A stretch of DNA of 64,000 nucleotides. It comes from Calothrix sp. PCC 7103 (lineage in GTDB: Bacteria; Cyanobacteriota; Cyanobacteriia; Cyanobacteriales; Nostocaceae). Shown here piece after piece: positions 25,627 through 35,529 of this stretch (its first letter is position 1; every line of letters begins with the position of its first letter). The notes beneath the pieces were generated by a model that had not been told where the DNA came from, ran no database searches, and saw nothing but the letters and a program-made list of their open reading frames with translations. The DNA is taken from the NCBI RefSeq assembly GCF_000331305.1, contig NZ_KB217478.1, positions 1,843,679 through 1,907,678 of the forward strand, given 5' to 3'. A program made the translations under genes and the position numbers.

Positions 25627-27789
25627 ATGAGAATTCTGCTTGTTGATGATGATAAAATATTTTCCGAACTGCTTAAAGCTAATTTGGTTGAGCAGAATTA
25701 TGTTGTTGACGTTGCTTTTGATGGAATAGAAGGTTGGGATTATATCGAAGCTGCTAATTATGATTTGATTGTTTTGGATGTCGTGTTACCGAAACTTGAT
25801 GGCATTAGCTTTTGTCGCAAGTTGCGCGCGAAGGGTTCACAAGTTCCAGTGATGCTTTTAACGGCTAGGGGTATTAGCGATGATAAGATAGTTGGTCTTG
25901 ATGCAGGCGCCGATGATTATGCGGTAAAGTCGATATCACTACTAGAACTTGAAGCACGCATCCGCGCATTGCTGCGTCGTAAAGCTAACACAGCAACTCC
26001 TGTGTTGATGTGGGGAGATTTACAGCTAGACCCTAGTAAATGCGAGGTATTATACGGAGAAATTTTACTCAGTTTGACTGCAAAAGAATATGGCCTGCTG
26101 GAATTGTTCATGCAAAATAGCCAAAAAATCCATAGTCAAACAAGTATTCTAAGTAAATTATGGTCGTTGGAAGATGAACCACCTAGTTCAGAGACATTAA
26201 GGGCACTTATTAAACGCTTACGTCAAAAACTTAAATCGGTTGGCGCCTCAGATTTAATAGAAACTGTATATGGAATGGGGTATCGTCTCAACCCTGTTTT
26301 TCAAAAAGCACACAAGAGTAAAACAAACATTCCCATCGCAAACTCAAATAACACCTCAACAGCAGCATCCAGTCCAACACCACGTAATGATGTGTTACAC
26401 TGTCTGGTTCAATCTGCGACTCAATCAAATATATTAAATACACACGAAAATCAGAATCAATCTATAAATCAAAATATTAAACCTCCAAAACAACCTGAAG
26501 CCAAGATAATGGTGGTAGATGACGATAAACTAGTATCGCGTTTAGTGCGAACTTTGTTAGAACCTTGGGGATTACAAGTTACAATTCTTAACGACTCACA
26601 GCGACTTTGGGAAGAATTAGATGCTGTAACACCCGACTTACTAGTTCTTGATGTGCAAATGCCTGACACAAATGGCATCGAGTTATGTCAAATTATACGT
26701 AATAATCCCAAATGGGCATGGCTACCAATTTTATTTTTAACTGGACAACGTGATGCTGAAACAATTCAAAATGTGTTTGCAGCAGGTGGTGATGATTATG
26801 TAAGTAAACCTGTGGTGGCGCCAGAGTTAATTACTCGTATATTTAATCGTTTAGAACGTGCGCGTTTATTACGTGAGCAAGCAGAAACAGATACTTTAAC
26901 AGGTTTACCAAATCATCACCGTTCCAGTCAAGATATAGACAAGTTTATACATTTAGCTTCACAGTATCAACAGCCTTTTTGTTTAGCAGTAGTAACATTA
27001 GATAAATTATCTCAGATCAACCGTGATTATGGACATCGACTTGGCGACCAAATGCTGCGTAAGTTAGCTCATCTTTTACGTCAAGAACTGCGAAGTGAAG
27101 ATATTGTCTCACGTTGGAACGGCGCTGAATTTATTATTGGCATGTATGGTTTAAATCGTGGTGAAAGTATAGACTGGTTAGCAGAAGTGTTGGAATTATT
27201 GCGGCAAATTGAATTTTCTGTATCTGATATCGAAAATAATCAAAACGACAATCAGTATAAAATATCTAATACATTTAGTGCTGGTGTAGTTCAGTATCCC
27301 GAAGACGGTAAAAATATTCAATCTCTTTATAAACAAGCTGTATCGGTTCTAGAAGAAGCTAAAATATCTGGATGTCGTGTATTATCAGCTACGTGGCAAC
27401 CGCTGAAGACGCATCCACTTCCAGTTTTTGATGTAATATTATTACATCGTGACTCAGAGTTCGCGCATAAAATAATGGGCGCCCTCCAAATAAGAGGTTA
27501 TCATACTCATTGGATACAGGATGGGCAGCGTGCTATCTCAGTAATAGTAAATAATCCTAGTATATACGGTAAAATAATTTTATTAGAAGATAATTTACCC
27601 ATTGTAAATGGATTAGATTTGCTCAAAGAATTTAAACGCTGTAAAGTTCCACAACGTACAAAGCTATTGTGGCTAACAACTCAATCTAATCATGTAGAAA
27701 TTGCATTAAACTTAGGATGTTTAGATTATATTAATGTGCCTTGTAATGTTTCTGCTTTTATGTATAGGTTACGACAAATTTTGTTATGA
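25627..27789 (+). CDS. multidomain response regulator (REC-wHTH-REC-GGDEF-REC)
   Basis: The 720-residue protein has five domains. REC1 (1-118) keeps Asp51 and Lys101. An OmpR-type winged helix (about 128-222, LSLTAKEYGLLELF, ETVYGMGYRLN) follows. After a polar linker comes REC2 (about 293-410) with Asp342 and Lys394. The GGDEF-like domain (about 420-590) starts TDTLTGLPNHHR but has NGAEF in place of GGDEF at 498-502, so cyclase activity is doubtful. REC3 (about 600-720) has Glu654 at the phospho-acceptor position and no conserved lysine. It likely binds DNA and integrates several signals. It stands alone, without a histidine kinase beside it. Confidence 0.88.
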   Translation: MRILLVDDDKIFSELLKANLVEQNYVVDVAFDGIEGWDYIEAANYDLIVLDVVLPKLDGISFCRKLRAKGSQVPVMLLTARGISDDKIVGLDAGADDYAVKSISLLELEARIRALLRRKANTATPVLMWGDLQLDPSKCEVLYGEILLSLTAKEYGLLELFMQNSQKIHSQTSILSKLWSLEDEPPSSETLRALIKRLRQKLKSVGASDLIETVYGMGYRLNPVFQKAHKSKTNIPIANSNNTSTAASSPTPRNDVLHCLVQSATQSNILNTHENQNQSINQNIKPPKQPEAKIMVVDDDKLVSRLVRTLLEPWGLQVTILNDSQRLWEELDAVTPDLLVLDVQMPDTNGIELCQIIRNNPKWAWLPILFLTGQRDAETIQNVFAAGGDDYVSKPVVAPELITRIFNRLERARLLREQAETDTLTGLPNHHRSSQDIDKFIHLASQYQQPFCLAVVTLDKLSQINRDYGHRLGDQMLRKLAHLLRQELRSEDIVSRWNGAEFIIGMYGLNRGESIDWLAEVLELLRQIEFSVSDIENNQNDNQYKISNTFSAGVVQYPEDGKNIQSLYKQAVSVLEEAKISGCRVLSATWQPLKTHPLPVFDVILLHRDSEFAHKIMGALQIRGYHTHWIQDGQRAISVIVNNPSIYGKIILLEDNLPIVNGLDLLKEFKRCKVPQRTKLLWLTTQSNHVEIALNLGCLDYINVPCNVSAFMYRLRQILL

Positions 27790-27855
27790 TAAACCGGGTT
27801 TGTATGCAAAATTGTGATGTTTATTGCAAGATATAAACAAAGAAACCCGGTTTAT
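27789..27855. repeat. inverted repeat with AAACCGGGTTT arms
   Basis: ATAAACCGGGTTTGT at 27789 pairs with ACAAAGAAACCCGGTTTAT ending at 27855, right at the stop of the response regulator. A half copy (GAAACCGGGTTTCTGGG) lies just past the stop of the hydrolase at 38449. The pair could act as a terminator, but the arm recurs as a dispersed repeat. Confidence 0.55.
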
Positions 27856-27929
27856 AATTGATGTTACAAACTTTCAATTAAGCTCAGTGTTAAAATTAAA
27901 TATATTTATTTAATTTTGTGATATAAATT

Positions 27930-28979
27930 ATGGCAGAATTTGCAGTTCCAAGTGCTTTTATTTTAATTGGATTAATTGTTGGTTTGGCTCTCGAAAAATT
28001 TATTGATAGGCAAATTAAGTTAGTTAGCGTTGAAATTGAAGCAGAAGAACAACCTTTAACAGTCAAAATAATATTACTTCATTCGCTGAATAATCTAGCT
28101 TTCACTTGGTTTGTACTTGCTGGGTGTTTTGCTGCTCATCTTTCTTCATCATTAAAGTCTGATGCTTCACATGTGATTGAAACAATCTTAATAATTATTG
28201 CTTTATTATCGATTACTATATTTATTGCTAGACTTAGCAGCAGTTTTGTAACTTTATTTGGAAAAAAATCACAAGTTGTATCTGCTTCGCTTATATCTAA
28301 TTTAGTAAAATTTATTGTATATATTCTTGGACTATTAATAATTTTACAAACAGTGGGTGTTGAAATTACACCAATTCTCACGACTTTGGGAGTTGGAGGT
28401 TTAGCACTAGCTTTAGCAGTTCAAGATACTTTATCAAATTTATTTGCGGGATTATATTTAATTATTTCACAACAGCTTAGAACCGAAGATTATGTAAAAC
28501 TCGAAACTGGTCAACAAGGTCATGTAATAGACATTAATTGGCGTAGTACAACGATTAAAGATATTTATAATAATATAATAGTTATTCCTAACTCTAAGCT
28601 GTCATCGGTAATTTTTACGAATTATCATTTACCAGTTAAAGAACTTGTTTTAGCAATTGATATTGGGGTAAGTTATACAAGTAATTTGGAGCATGTGGAA
28701 AGGGTGACTTTGGCTGTTGCGACTGAAGTTATGCAAGAAATTGCACCGGAACTAGCTATAAATGAGCCATTCATTCGTTATCACACTTTAGGTGATTATA
28801 GTATTAATTTAACTGTGTTTATGCGGCTGAATGAATTTTTAGACATGCGTCTAGCAAAGCATATATTTATAAAAAAATTGCACGATAAATATCAAGCAGA
28901 AAAAATAGAGATTCCCAATCCATCAAGAGATATTTACATCAAACAAGGTTTAGATAAATTACAAACGATGAGTATTTAA
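27930..28979 (+). CDS. MscS-family mechanosensitive channel
   Basis: The 349-residue protein has membrane helices at about 5-22, 50-72, 85-105 and 125-145. The pore helix GVGGLALALAVQDTLSNLFAGLYLIIS (about 152-178) has the MscS Gly/Ala packing. The cytoplasmic beta domain follows (LRTEDYVKLETGQQGHVIDINWRSTTIKDIYNNIIVIPNSKL). MscS channels open under membrane tension and release solutes at hypoosmotic shock. The 3' end overlaps the convergent TspO-like gene by 21 bp. Confidence 0.9.
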   Translation: MAEFAVPSAFILIGLIVGLALEKFIDRQIKLVSVEIEAEEQPLTVKIILLHSLNNLAFTWFVLAGCFAAHLSSSLKSDASHVIETILIIIALLSITIFIARLSSSFVTLFGKKSQVVSASLISNLVKFIVYILGLLIILQTVGVEITPILTTLGVGGLALALAVQDTLSNLFAGLYLIISQQLRTEDYVKLETGQQGHVIDINWRSTTIKDIYNNIIVIPNSKLSSVIFTNYHLPVKELVLAIDIGVSYTSNLEHVERVTLAVATEVMQEIAPELAINEPFIRYHTLGDYSINLTVFMRLNEFLDMRLAKHIFIKKLHDKYQAEKIEIPNPSRDIYIKQGLDKLQTMSI

Positions 28980-29744
28980 CCGAGGCAGAACCAAAACAAT
29001 TAAAATTAAAAGTGCAACGGCGCCGGATATTGTTACAGTTAGTAAAGCCAAATTACTCGAATGCTTGATAGCAATCGCAATTAATGCCCAAATTGTTACT
29101 CCAGTATAAGCAATATCTTGATATTTTGTCGTCATGATAGATGCTAAACCAGTAGCAATCAATACCATAATAATAGTCCAAGTCGTTGGAGCCATTCCTC
29201 CACCATTCCAACCTGAAGCAACAAGCGCACTGGCTACATTGACAATTGTAGCAACACTTATCCAACCAAGGTAAATACTGATGGGAATACGCGCATACCA
29301 TTTATAACTACGAGTTGCAGGGTTTACTAATTTTAGCTGTAAAACGGCGCCGATAAGTGGTAGCAAAATCAAAAGCATTGCAACTACTGACAAGGTAAAC
29401 ATCCGTGACAAAAATAAATAGACCCATACACATTGAGCAATACTCGCAATGATTAAAAACAATCCGGCTTTGCGTAGATATGGGTTATTTCGCTGTGGAG
29501 GTAGAATTTGATAGATTCCAAACGCAAATAAACCTAGATAAATTACTCCCCAAATAGCAAAAGCATAATTTGCAGGAATAATTAAAACATCCTTAAAGAC
29601 AGTATTAGAAATTTCACCAATACTGAGTCCACCTAAAGGAAAAATATTTGACCAGACATTAACAACAAATGCAGTAATAATAGCGACAAGAGTTGCTAGA
29701 GGTAAAGCTAAACTTTGGTTAAAGTTAGAATTAGATTGTTGCAT
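28959..29744 (-). CDS. TspO/MBR-like tryptophan-rich membrane protein
   Basis: The 261-residue protein has about seven hydrophobic segments, with tryptophan-bearing motifs (IPANYAFAIWGVIYLGLFAFG; YARIPISIYLGWISVATIVN) like the long cyanobacterial proteins annotated as tryptophan-rich sensory or TspO/MBR-like. Classical TspO is shorter (about 160 residues, five helices) and binds tetrapyrroles; here the relationship is by motif only. It overlaps mscS tail to tail. The hemagglutinin gene lies upstream of it on the same strand, with 26 bp between the end of that gene and this start, so the two could be co-transcribed. Confidence 0.7.
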   Translation of the reverse strand: MQQSNSNFNQSLALPLATLVAIITAFVVNVWSNIFPLGGLSIGEISNTVFKDVLIIPANYAFAIWGVIYLGLFAFGIYQILPPQRNNPYLRKAGLFLIIASIAQCVWVYLFLSRMFTLSVVAMLLILLPLIGAVLQLKLVNPATRSYKWYARIPISIYLGWISVATIVNVASALVASGWNGGGMAPTTWTIIMVLIATGLASIMTTKYQDIAYTGVTIWALIAIAIKHSSNLALLTVTISGAVALLILIVLVLPRLNTHRL

Positions 29745-29770
29745 ACAATTTTAGGTACAAAAGTGATTGA

Positions 29771-32700
29771 TTATCTACAATTTGGCGGCGAATACGAATT
29801 ACGTTGAAGAGTAGGTGAAGCAGAAGCGATGACTAACTCGACTTCACCTTTATTATCTACCACCAATGCAGTAGCTTCAACTAAATCTAAATTATTATTT
29901 ACTTTAAAAGCCTGCCTCTTTTGAGGATAAGAGTTAAAATTATCGTCGGGGCGAAAATCTTGCCAAATAGTTTCACCCTGTAATGGCTGTATAGGTGATG
30001 TAGGAAAACCACCTCGTCCAGAAATAGTAAATCTATTTTCGTGTACAGTACTACAAGTATTAGTTATTTGAGTATTGTTATCTAAAAAACTAAGTGTAAA
30101 AGTATTTATTGCTGGGGTAATATCAGTTTGAGAAACATTTAAATTTACTATACCATTTACACCAAACTGCGAACTTGCTGTAATATCACTTTGTGGTGTA
30201 AGGTCAGAACGAAATTGCCCACCTAAAAGTCCTTGAGTATTAATTTGAATATTTCCACCACGACCATTAAATGCTTGGGCAATAATATCACTGTTTTCTA
30301 GCTGTACAACTACTTGTGCATCAATTGTAATATTTCCGCCATTGCCTTGATTTTTAGCTGTGGTTGTGATGGTGCTGTTTTTTTGCATTTGCAATAATTG
30401 AGTTTGAAGATTAATATCACCACCTTCTCCAGAGTTTGAAGTTGCTTGAATACTACCGTGGTCTAATTCTAAAGTATCTGTTGCAATGCGTAATTTTCCA
30501 GCATCTCCAGTACCGTCATGTTGTACGCTTATTCTGGCGCCATCATTAACAACTATTTTTTCTGCATTGATATTGACTTGACCTGTGTTGCCAGTTGGTA
30601 CAGGTGGTAAAAAATAAAATGCCCGTACTTCATCACTAAAAATGAGGGCGTTCGAGGAAATTTCTGATGGTATTGCATTATTACTTACCCCAGATAATTG
30701 CACAGTATTCGCATTTACTTTTAGGGTGCCTGCATTACCTGTAGCAGCTGTAATTGAACCAACTCTGGCGCCATCTTGAATTATTAACTGACGGGTATTA
30801 ATTAAGGCATCTCCTCCTTTACCTTTACCCGAAGAAGCAGTTACAATATTACTAGATGTTAAAAGATATTTACTTGTTCCAAGTACTTCAATTTTGTCAG
30901 CATCTATGGTTAAATTACCACCAAGACCTGTACCAGCAATTGTGTCAGGAACTCCGATACTCGAAACTCCTACTAATACAGCGGTTGATATAGCAGCACC
31001 ATCTTTGATAGTTAAATTTTGAGTTGATAACTTAACATCACCGCTACGTCCAGAACCTAAAGTCGCACTAAACATACCGCTATTAGTGTCAGGAGCTAAA
31101 GCACTCACTCCTACCATTTCCACTGATTTTGCATTAACTATAATATTACCACCATTCCCAGTTCCAGAACTAGGTACCGAAATTCCACCAAGCGGTTGGT
31201 TTGATGAGAATGAAAAAACATCGGCGCCATTAAATAACTGTAATTTATCGGTTAAGATATGGATATCTCCACCATTGCTAGTGCCAAAAGTAGAAGTCCC
31301 AATAGCGCTGGATACACCTTTTATTAAAGGGTTATCATCTGAAGCATAAATTGACTCGCTGACATTAACATATATGTTTGCACCTTTTCCGCTTCCATAA
31401 GCATAAGATTGAACTCCCGCTCCTTGTTGCACGTTTAATTGTTTCGTCGTAACACGAATATTACCACCATCACTGGCGCCAAAATTTACTGCATTAATGC
31501 CACTACTATAAATTGGAGTTAAAAGGTTAGTGCCATTACCAATAATACTTTCTGTTGCATTTACATTTATACTTCCAGAGGCACCAGTTGCTCTTGGACT
31601 TGCAAATGTACTGATAAAACCACCGTTCAGCAATGTAATATTTTTTGATAGGACAGTTATATCACCTCCATTTCCAAGATTTGTAATTGCACTATAAATA
31701 CCACTACTAAAAAACTTATTTGAATCTTCTTGACTTTGAATAGTAGAAAATCCACTTATATTGATTGTATCCGATTTTATGTTTACATTTCCTGCGTTTC
31801 CCTGACCTAGACTTGCCGTCTCAATTCTGCCCCCATCAGTTATATTAATTTGGGGTGTAATTATTGAAATATTACCACCCATTGCCAAAGCACCGGGAGC
31901 AACAGTACTACTAATTTGAGAATTTATTGGTTGAATATTATTCCTACCACCAATATTTAAAGATTGAGTCGCTTTAATATTTATATCTGCTCCAGGTTGA
32001 GTGCTTGGGGTTAAGCTAGAAATTTGAGAACTCGTACTTAAACTTATATTACTAGCTTGAACTTGAACGGCGCCATTTGGTTGTGAGTTACTTGATATAT
32101 TTGATATATTCGCACGGTTCACCAAATCAATATTTCCAAATTTCTCTACAAAGTCATACCCTAAACTCCAACCAGCGGTAACAGAATTAATACTAACACT
32201 TCCATTTTCAACGCTACCAATTTCTATTCTTCCTGATGGTACTGTAATTAACCCTCCATCTAAGCGAATATTTCCACCAACTAAAGCGAGAGTTTTCCCT
32301 GGTGCAACAGCTAAACCTTGGCTTGTTGTTGTATTCCCTGTATTATTAACTTGAATTGTTCCTTGACTATTCAAATTCAAACCAATAGGTACACTAATAG
32401 TTAAAAGTGGATTCGATATTTTATCAGTAGTAGAAAATTTCGTACCGTCTGCAAAATTAATGCTGTTAGAAGTTGTCGCTAGAAACGAACCATTCATTTC
32501 TAAGCGTGCATTGGCACCAAATGTGATTCCATTAGGATTCAGCAAAAATAAATTAGCATTACCTAAGACACCAAGCGTACCATTTATATTTGAAATATTG
32601 GCGCCTGTAACGCGAGTCAGTATGTTAGTAACATCATTCGGGTTTATAAAATAAACACCTTGCCCAGCATTCACATTAAATTCACTAAAGCTGTGGAAGA

Positions 32701-32884
32701 GGTTATTCCCTTTAATAGTGCCTCCATCTATAACAACACTTGGCAAGTTGTTGATATCAACGTTAGTATTTACCTGTGTGCGAATGGTATTATCGGGAAC
32801 TACCTGAGCCAAACAGTTCGGTGCCGTACTACAAGAAGCTAAAATAAAAGTGGCGATAATTGAGTCGATTGTAGTTCGCTTCAT
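29771..32884 (-). CDS. filamentous-hemagglutinin-type exoprotein (TpsA)
   Basis: The ATG at 32884 starts a signal peptide (MKRTTIDSIIATFILASCSTAP); a TTG 11 codons earlier is an alternative. The two-partner-secretion domain follows (VVPDNTIRTQV, GGTIKGNNLFHSFSEFNV, FLLNPNGITFG with NPNG). The remainder of the 1,037 residues is repeated beta-helix turns (GNAGNVNIKSDTINISG, GNGGNITIDAQVV). The C-terminus carries the segment seen in cyanobacterial members with paired motifs (NTCSTVHENRFTISGRGGFP). It would be secreted by a TpsB (Omp85) transporter, which is not in the window. The product likely sits on the cell surface. Confidence 0.9.
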   Translation of the reverse strand: MKRTTIDSIIATFILASCSTAPNCLAQVVPDNTIRTQVNTNVDINNLPSVVIDGGTIKGNNLFHSFSEFNVNAGQGVYFINPNDVTNILTRVTGANISNINGTLGVLGNANLFLLNPNGITFGANARLEMNGSFLATTSNSINFADGTKFSTTDKISNPLLTISVPIGLNLNSQGTIQVNNTGNTTTSQGLAVAPGKTLALVGGNIRLDGGLITVPSGRIEIGSVENGSVSINSVTAGWSLGYDFVEKFGNIDLVNRANISNISSNSQPNGAVQVQASNISLSTSSQISSLTPSTQPGADINIKATQSLNIGGRNNIQPINSQISSTVAPGALAMGGNISIITPQINITDGGRIETASLGQGNAGNVNIKSDTINISGFSTIQSQEDSNKFFSSGIYSAITNLGNGGDITVLSKNITLLNGGFISTFASPRATGASGSINVNATESIIGNGTNLLTPIYSSGINAVNFGASDGGNIRVTTKQLNVQQGAGVQSYAYGSGKGANIYVNVSESIYASDDNPLIKGVSSAIGTSTFGTSNGGDIHILTDKLQLFNGADVFSFSSNQPLGGISVPSSGTGNGGNIIVNAKSVEMVGVSALAPDTNSGMFSATLGSGRSGDVKLSTQNLTIKDGAAISTAVLVGVSSIGVPDTIAGTGLGGNLTIDADKIEVLGTSKYLLTSSNIVTASSGKGKGGDALINTRQLIIQDGARVGSITAATGNAGTLKVNANTVQLSGVSNNAIPSEISSNALIFSDEVRAFYFLPPVPTGNTGQVNINAEKIVVNDGARISVQHDGTGDAGKLRIATDTLELDHGSIQATSNSGEGGDINLQTQLLQMQKNSTITTTAKNQGNGGNITIDAQVVVQLENSDIIAQAFNGRGGNIQINTQGLLGGQFRSDLTPQSDITASSQFGVNGIVNLNVSQTDITPAINTFTLSFLDNNTQITNTCSTVHENRFTISGRGGFPTSPIQPLQGETIWQDFRPDDNFNSYPQKRQAFKVNNNLDLVEATALVVDNKGEVELVIASASPTLQRNSYSPPNCR

Positions 32885-33078
32885 CCTTGTTGCTGCCGTA
32901 TCAGGTATGCCAGTCAATAAGGTGGAATGTTAATGATGCTGACTGTCTAGTTTCCAATATTACCAGCATCGTGTTGAAGTTATGATAAGTTTTTTCAAGA
33001 AGTATGCTGGGCAGTGCCCACCTAGCCCGCGTCTTGGTGACTCATAAATTGTAGTTTTATAGTGGTAAAATCTTGCTT

Positions 33079-33154
33079 TTTCTCTGCGCTCTCCGTGTCT
33101 CTGTGGTGAAATAAATAATGTTTTTTACCACAGAGGCGCAGAGAACACAGAGGA
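33079..33154. repeat. inverted pair of CACAGAG-type repeats
   Basis: CTCTGCGCTCTCCGTGTCTCTGTGGT and, 25 bp later, ACCACAGAGGCGCAGAGAACACAGAGGAAA form an inverted pair of about 26-bp arms. The same words occur singly at 4966, 16390 and 63526. The gap 32885-33217 holds little else apart from AT-rich DNA that must carry the hemagglutinin promoter. Confidence 0.7.
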
Positions 33155-33217
33155 AATAGTAGTTTTTATTCCAATATTTTACCCACCTTGACAAAGCTAG
33201 CAGTGCCCACCCTACGT

Positions 33218-34615
33218 TTACAGACCCATTACTAACCGATAATGCGTTTCTAAAGAAGCTGCTGTTTTGGATTTGCGCGATTTTTGCCACTGGCTATGTT
33301 TTAATAATTCTTGCCGTAGGTTATCAACGTCAACTGTTGTAATATTTCCATTGGCAACTATTTGCTTTCCATTTACCCAAGCACTATCTACTACATTGAC
33401 TGGGCGTCCAAGTACTAGTAATCCAATTGGGTCTGTACGCGGTAATAATGATAGGCTAGTTAAATCGTAAAGTACCAAGTCAGCTTTTTTACCAACGTCA
33501 AGAGAACCATTATCCGATGCCATATTTAATCCAGTGGCGCCACCTAATGCAGCTATTTTGACAGATTGATGTGGTGTAATCCAGTGTTGATAATCAAAAT
33601 CAGTCACATTATGTACAATAGAACCAATTTTGATAGCTTCGAGTAAATCTTGCGAGTCGTTACTTGATGCACCATCACAACCAAAAGAAACATTTACACC
33701 AGCTTGACGATATTTAAGGATAGGGGCAATACCACTACCCAAACGCAGGTTACTAAGTGGGTTGTGAACCACAGTAGATTTAGTGTGGGCAAGAATTGCT
33801 ATATCTTTATCGGTAAGGTGGACGCAGTGTGCTAAAGAAGTACGGTAATCTAAATAGCCTATACGCTCAAGATGTTCAACCGCAGTACAACCGTATTTTT
33901 CTTTAGCAAGTTTTTCTTGTGCTTTGGTTTCGAGTAAATGTGAGTGTCGGCAAAGGTCGTATTTATCGCTAAGTTCAGCGCATCCTTTAAATAAAGCATC
34001 ACTACATAACTGAATACCTGTAGGCGCCACAGCAATATTAATACCTTTTTCAGGACAATGAAACTTTTTAACAGCTTCTTCAATAATATCGAGGGTTGCT
34101 TGGGTGGAACGAAAATAAGGTTCGTGGGTTTGCTTGGTATCTCCAGATGGTATTCCAGCAGCAAGTGACTCGTCTTGAATAAGGGGAGCAACAAAAGCGC
34201 GAATACCAACTTCTTTGTACGCACGGACTGCAGTAGCAATAGTTTCGAGTTCTTTGCCAGGAATTAAAACTAAATGGTCTACAACGGTAGTACCACCAGA
34301 AAGTAAAGTTTCAACGGCAGTACCCAAAGCACTTAAGTAAACTTTTTCAATATCAAGCGGTGCAAAGTCGTATAATTCAGCTAACCACAGTTCGAGAGGA
34401 AACATCGACATTATCCCACGCTGCCACATTTCGGAAGAATGAGTGTGGGCATTAACGAAACCTGGAAGTAAAAGCTTATTATGAGCGTTTATTGACGTAC
34501 CAACAGTATCAAGTGTTGAGGAAATACCAGCAATGCGACCATCCGTAACCAGGACTTTAGTACTGGAGTAATCATCTTGTGTGGCAATTAAAGCATTCTC
34601 AATAGTAAAGTTCAC
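33218..34615 (-). CDS. amidohydrolase (TRZ/ATZ-chlorohydrolase, cytosine-deaminase-like)
   Basis: The GTG at 34615, 8 bases after AAGG, begins NFTIENALIATQDD, as this family does; the open frame upstream is not family-like. The 465-residue metal-dependent hydrolase has LPGFVNAHTHSSEMWQRG (metal HxH), CRHSHLLET, LAHCVHLTDKDI, VVHNPLSNLRLGSGIAPI and GCDGASSNDSQD (metal Asp). These are features of the deaminase/chlorohydrolase group acting on guanine-, adenosine- or triazine-like rings. The exact substrate is unknown. It is divergent from an isochorismatase-like hydrolase and a cupin, which suggests a shared nitrogen-scavenging role. Confidence 0.85.
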   Translation of the reverse strand: MNFTIENALIATQDDYSSTKVLVTDGRIAGISSTLDTVGTSINAHNKLLLPGFVNAHTHSSEMWQRGIMSMFPLELWLAELYDFAPLDIEKVYLSALGTAVETLLSGGTTVVDHLVLIPGKELETIATAVRAYKEVGIRAFVAPLIQDESLAAGIPSGDTKQTHEPYFRSTQATLDIIEEAVKKFHCPEKGINIAVAPTGIQLCSDALFKGCAELSDKYDLCRHSHLLETKAQEKLAKEKYGCTAVEHLERIGYLDYRTSLAHCVHLTDKDIAILAHTKSTVVHNPLSNLRLGSGIAPILKYRQAGVNVSFGCDGASSNDSQDLLEAIKIGSIVHNVTDFDYQHWITPHQSVKIAALGGATGLNMASDNGSLDVGKKADLVLYDLTSLSLLPRTDPIGLLVLGRPVNVVDSAWVNGKQIVANGNITTVDVDNLRQELLKHSQWQKSRKSKTAASLETHYRLVMGL

Positions 34616-34721
34616 GATTTTAACCTTAATTAAGTAATTAGACTCAATAGTGAATTTTCGAGTTAAAAAGTAAGGTACGGGAAGTAGCGAACCAATTCCC
34701 CTTCCCAATATAAATCTCTTT

Positions 34722-35507
34722 ATGAACTTACCACTTCGGAAATTAGGGGTAGCGCCAAACGCTTGGTCTGTGAATCACGAGGTTGCTGATATCACTCGGA
34801 AAGAACTAACCCCACAACCAGTGATTTTAACAACTGCTACCAAGCAAGTGCGTATCGATTTAGCGAAAACAGCCATCCTCGTTATCGATATGCAAAACGA
34901 CTTTTGTCACCCAGATGGTTGGTTAGCGCATATTGGTGTAGATGTAACACCTGCACGGCAACCTATTGAACCTTTACAAAAGTTATTACCTATATTACGC
35001 CAAGTTAATATTCCTGTACTTTGGGTAAATTGGGGTAATCGTAAGGATTTGATGAATATAAGTGCTAACGTGCTACATGTATATAATCCTACAGGTGAAG
35101 GAGTAGGTTTAGGCGACCCATTACCAACAAACGGTGCCCATGTATTAATGGCAGGAAGTTGGGCAGCAGCAGTAGTAGATGAACTAGAACAGGTGCCATC
35201 TGATATTTGCGTCGATAAGTATAGAATGTCAGGGTTTTGGGATACGCCTTTAGATAGTATCCTTCGGAACCTAGGACGCACGACACTATTATTTACAGGA
35301 GTAAATGCTGACCAATGTGTCATGGCAACACTTCAAGATGCAAACTTTTTAGGATACGACTGCATATTGGTAGAAGACTGTACTGCCACAACATCACCTG
35401 AATATTGCTGGCAAGCAACTATATATAACGTCAAACAATGCTTTGGTTTTGTCACCGACTCCCAAGAAATTCAAAAAGCAGTAGTCACGCACCTTACGAG
35501 GAGTTAA
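34722..35507 (+). CDS. isochorismatase-family cysteine hydrolase
   Basis: The 261-residue protein has the full catalytic set: Asp in ILVIDMQNDFCHPDGW, Lys in CVDKYRMSGFWDTPLD and Cys in GVNADQCVMATLQDA. The family includes biuret and ureidoacrylate amidohydrolases as well as nicotinamidases and isochorismatases. The roughly 45-residue N-terminal extension (LGVAPNAWSVNHEVADITR) is a feature of the amidohydrolase-like branch. It would cleave a C-N bond of a small amide, in line with the divergent amidohydrolase. The cupin follows by 22 bp, so they likely form an operon. Confidence 0.87.
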   Translation: MNLPLRKLGVAPNAWSVNHEVADITRKELTPQPVILTTATKQVRIDLAKTAILVIDMQNDFCHPDGWLAHIGVDVTPARQPIEPLQKLLPILRQVNIPVLWVNWGNRKDLMNISANVLHVYNPTGEGVGLGDPLPTNGAHVLMAGSWAAAVVDELEQVPSDICVDKYRMSGFWDTPLDSILRNLGRTTLLFTGVNADQCVMATLQDANFLGYDCILVEDCTATTSPEYCWQATIYNVKQCFGFVTDSQEIQKAVVTHLTRS

Positions 35508-35529
35508 CAATTACATAGGAGATATTCAT

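Noticed and set aside
31086-31349. An 87-codon plus-strand frame inside the hemagglutinin gene
   Set aside because: It is antisense to repeated beta-helix codons, which leave long open frames on the other strand. There is no start signal.
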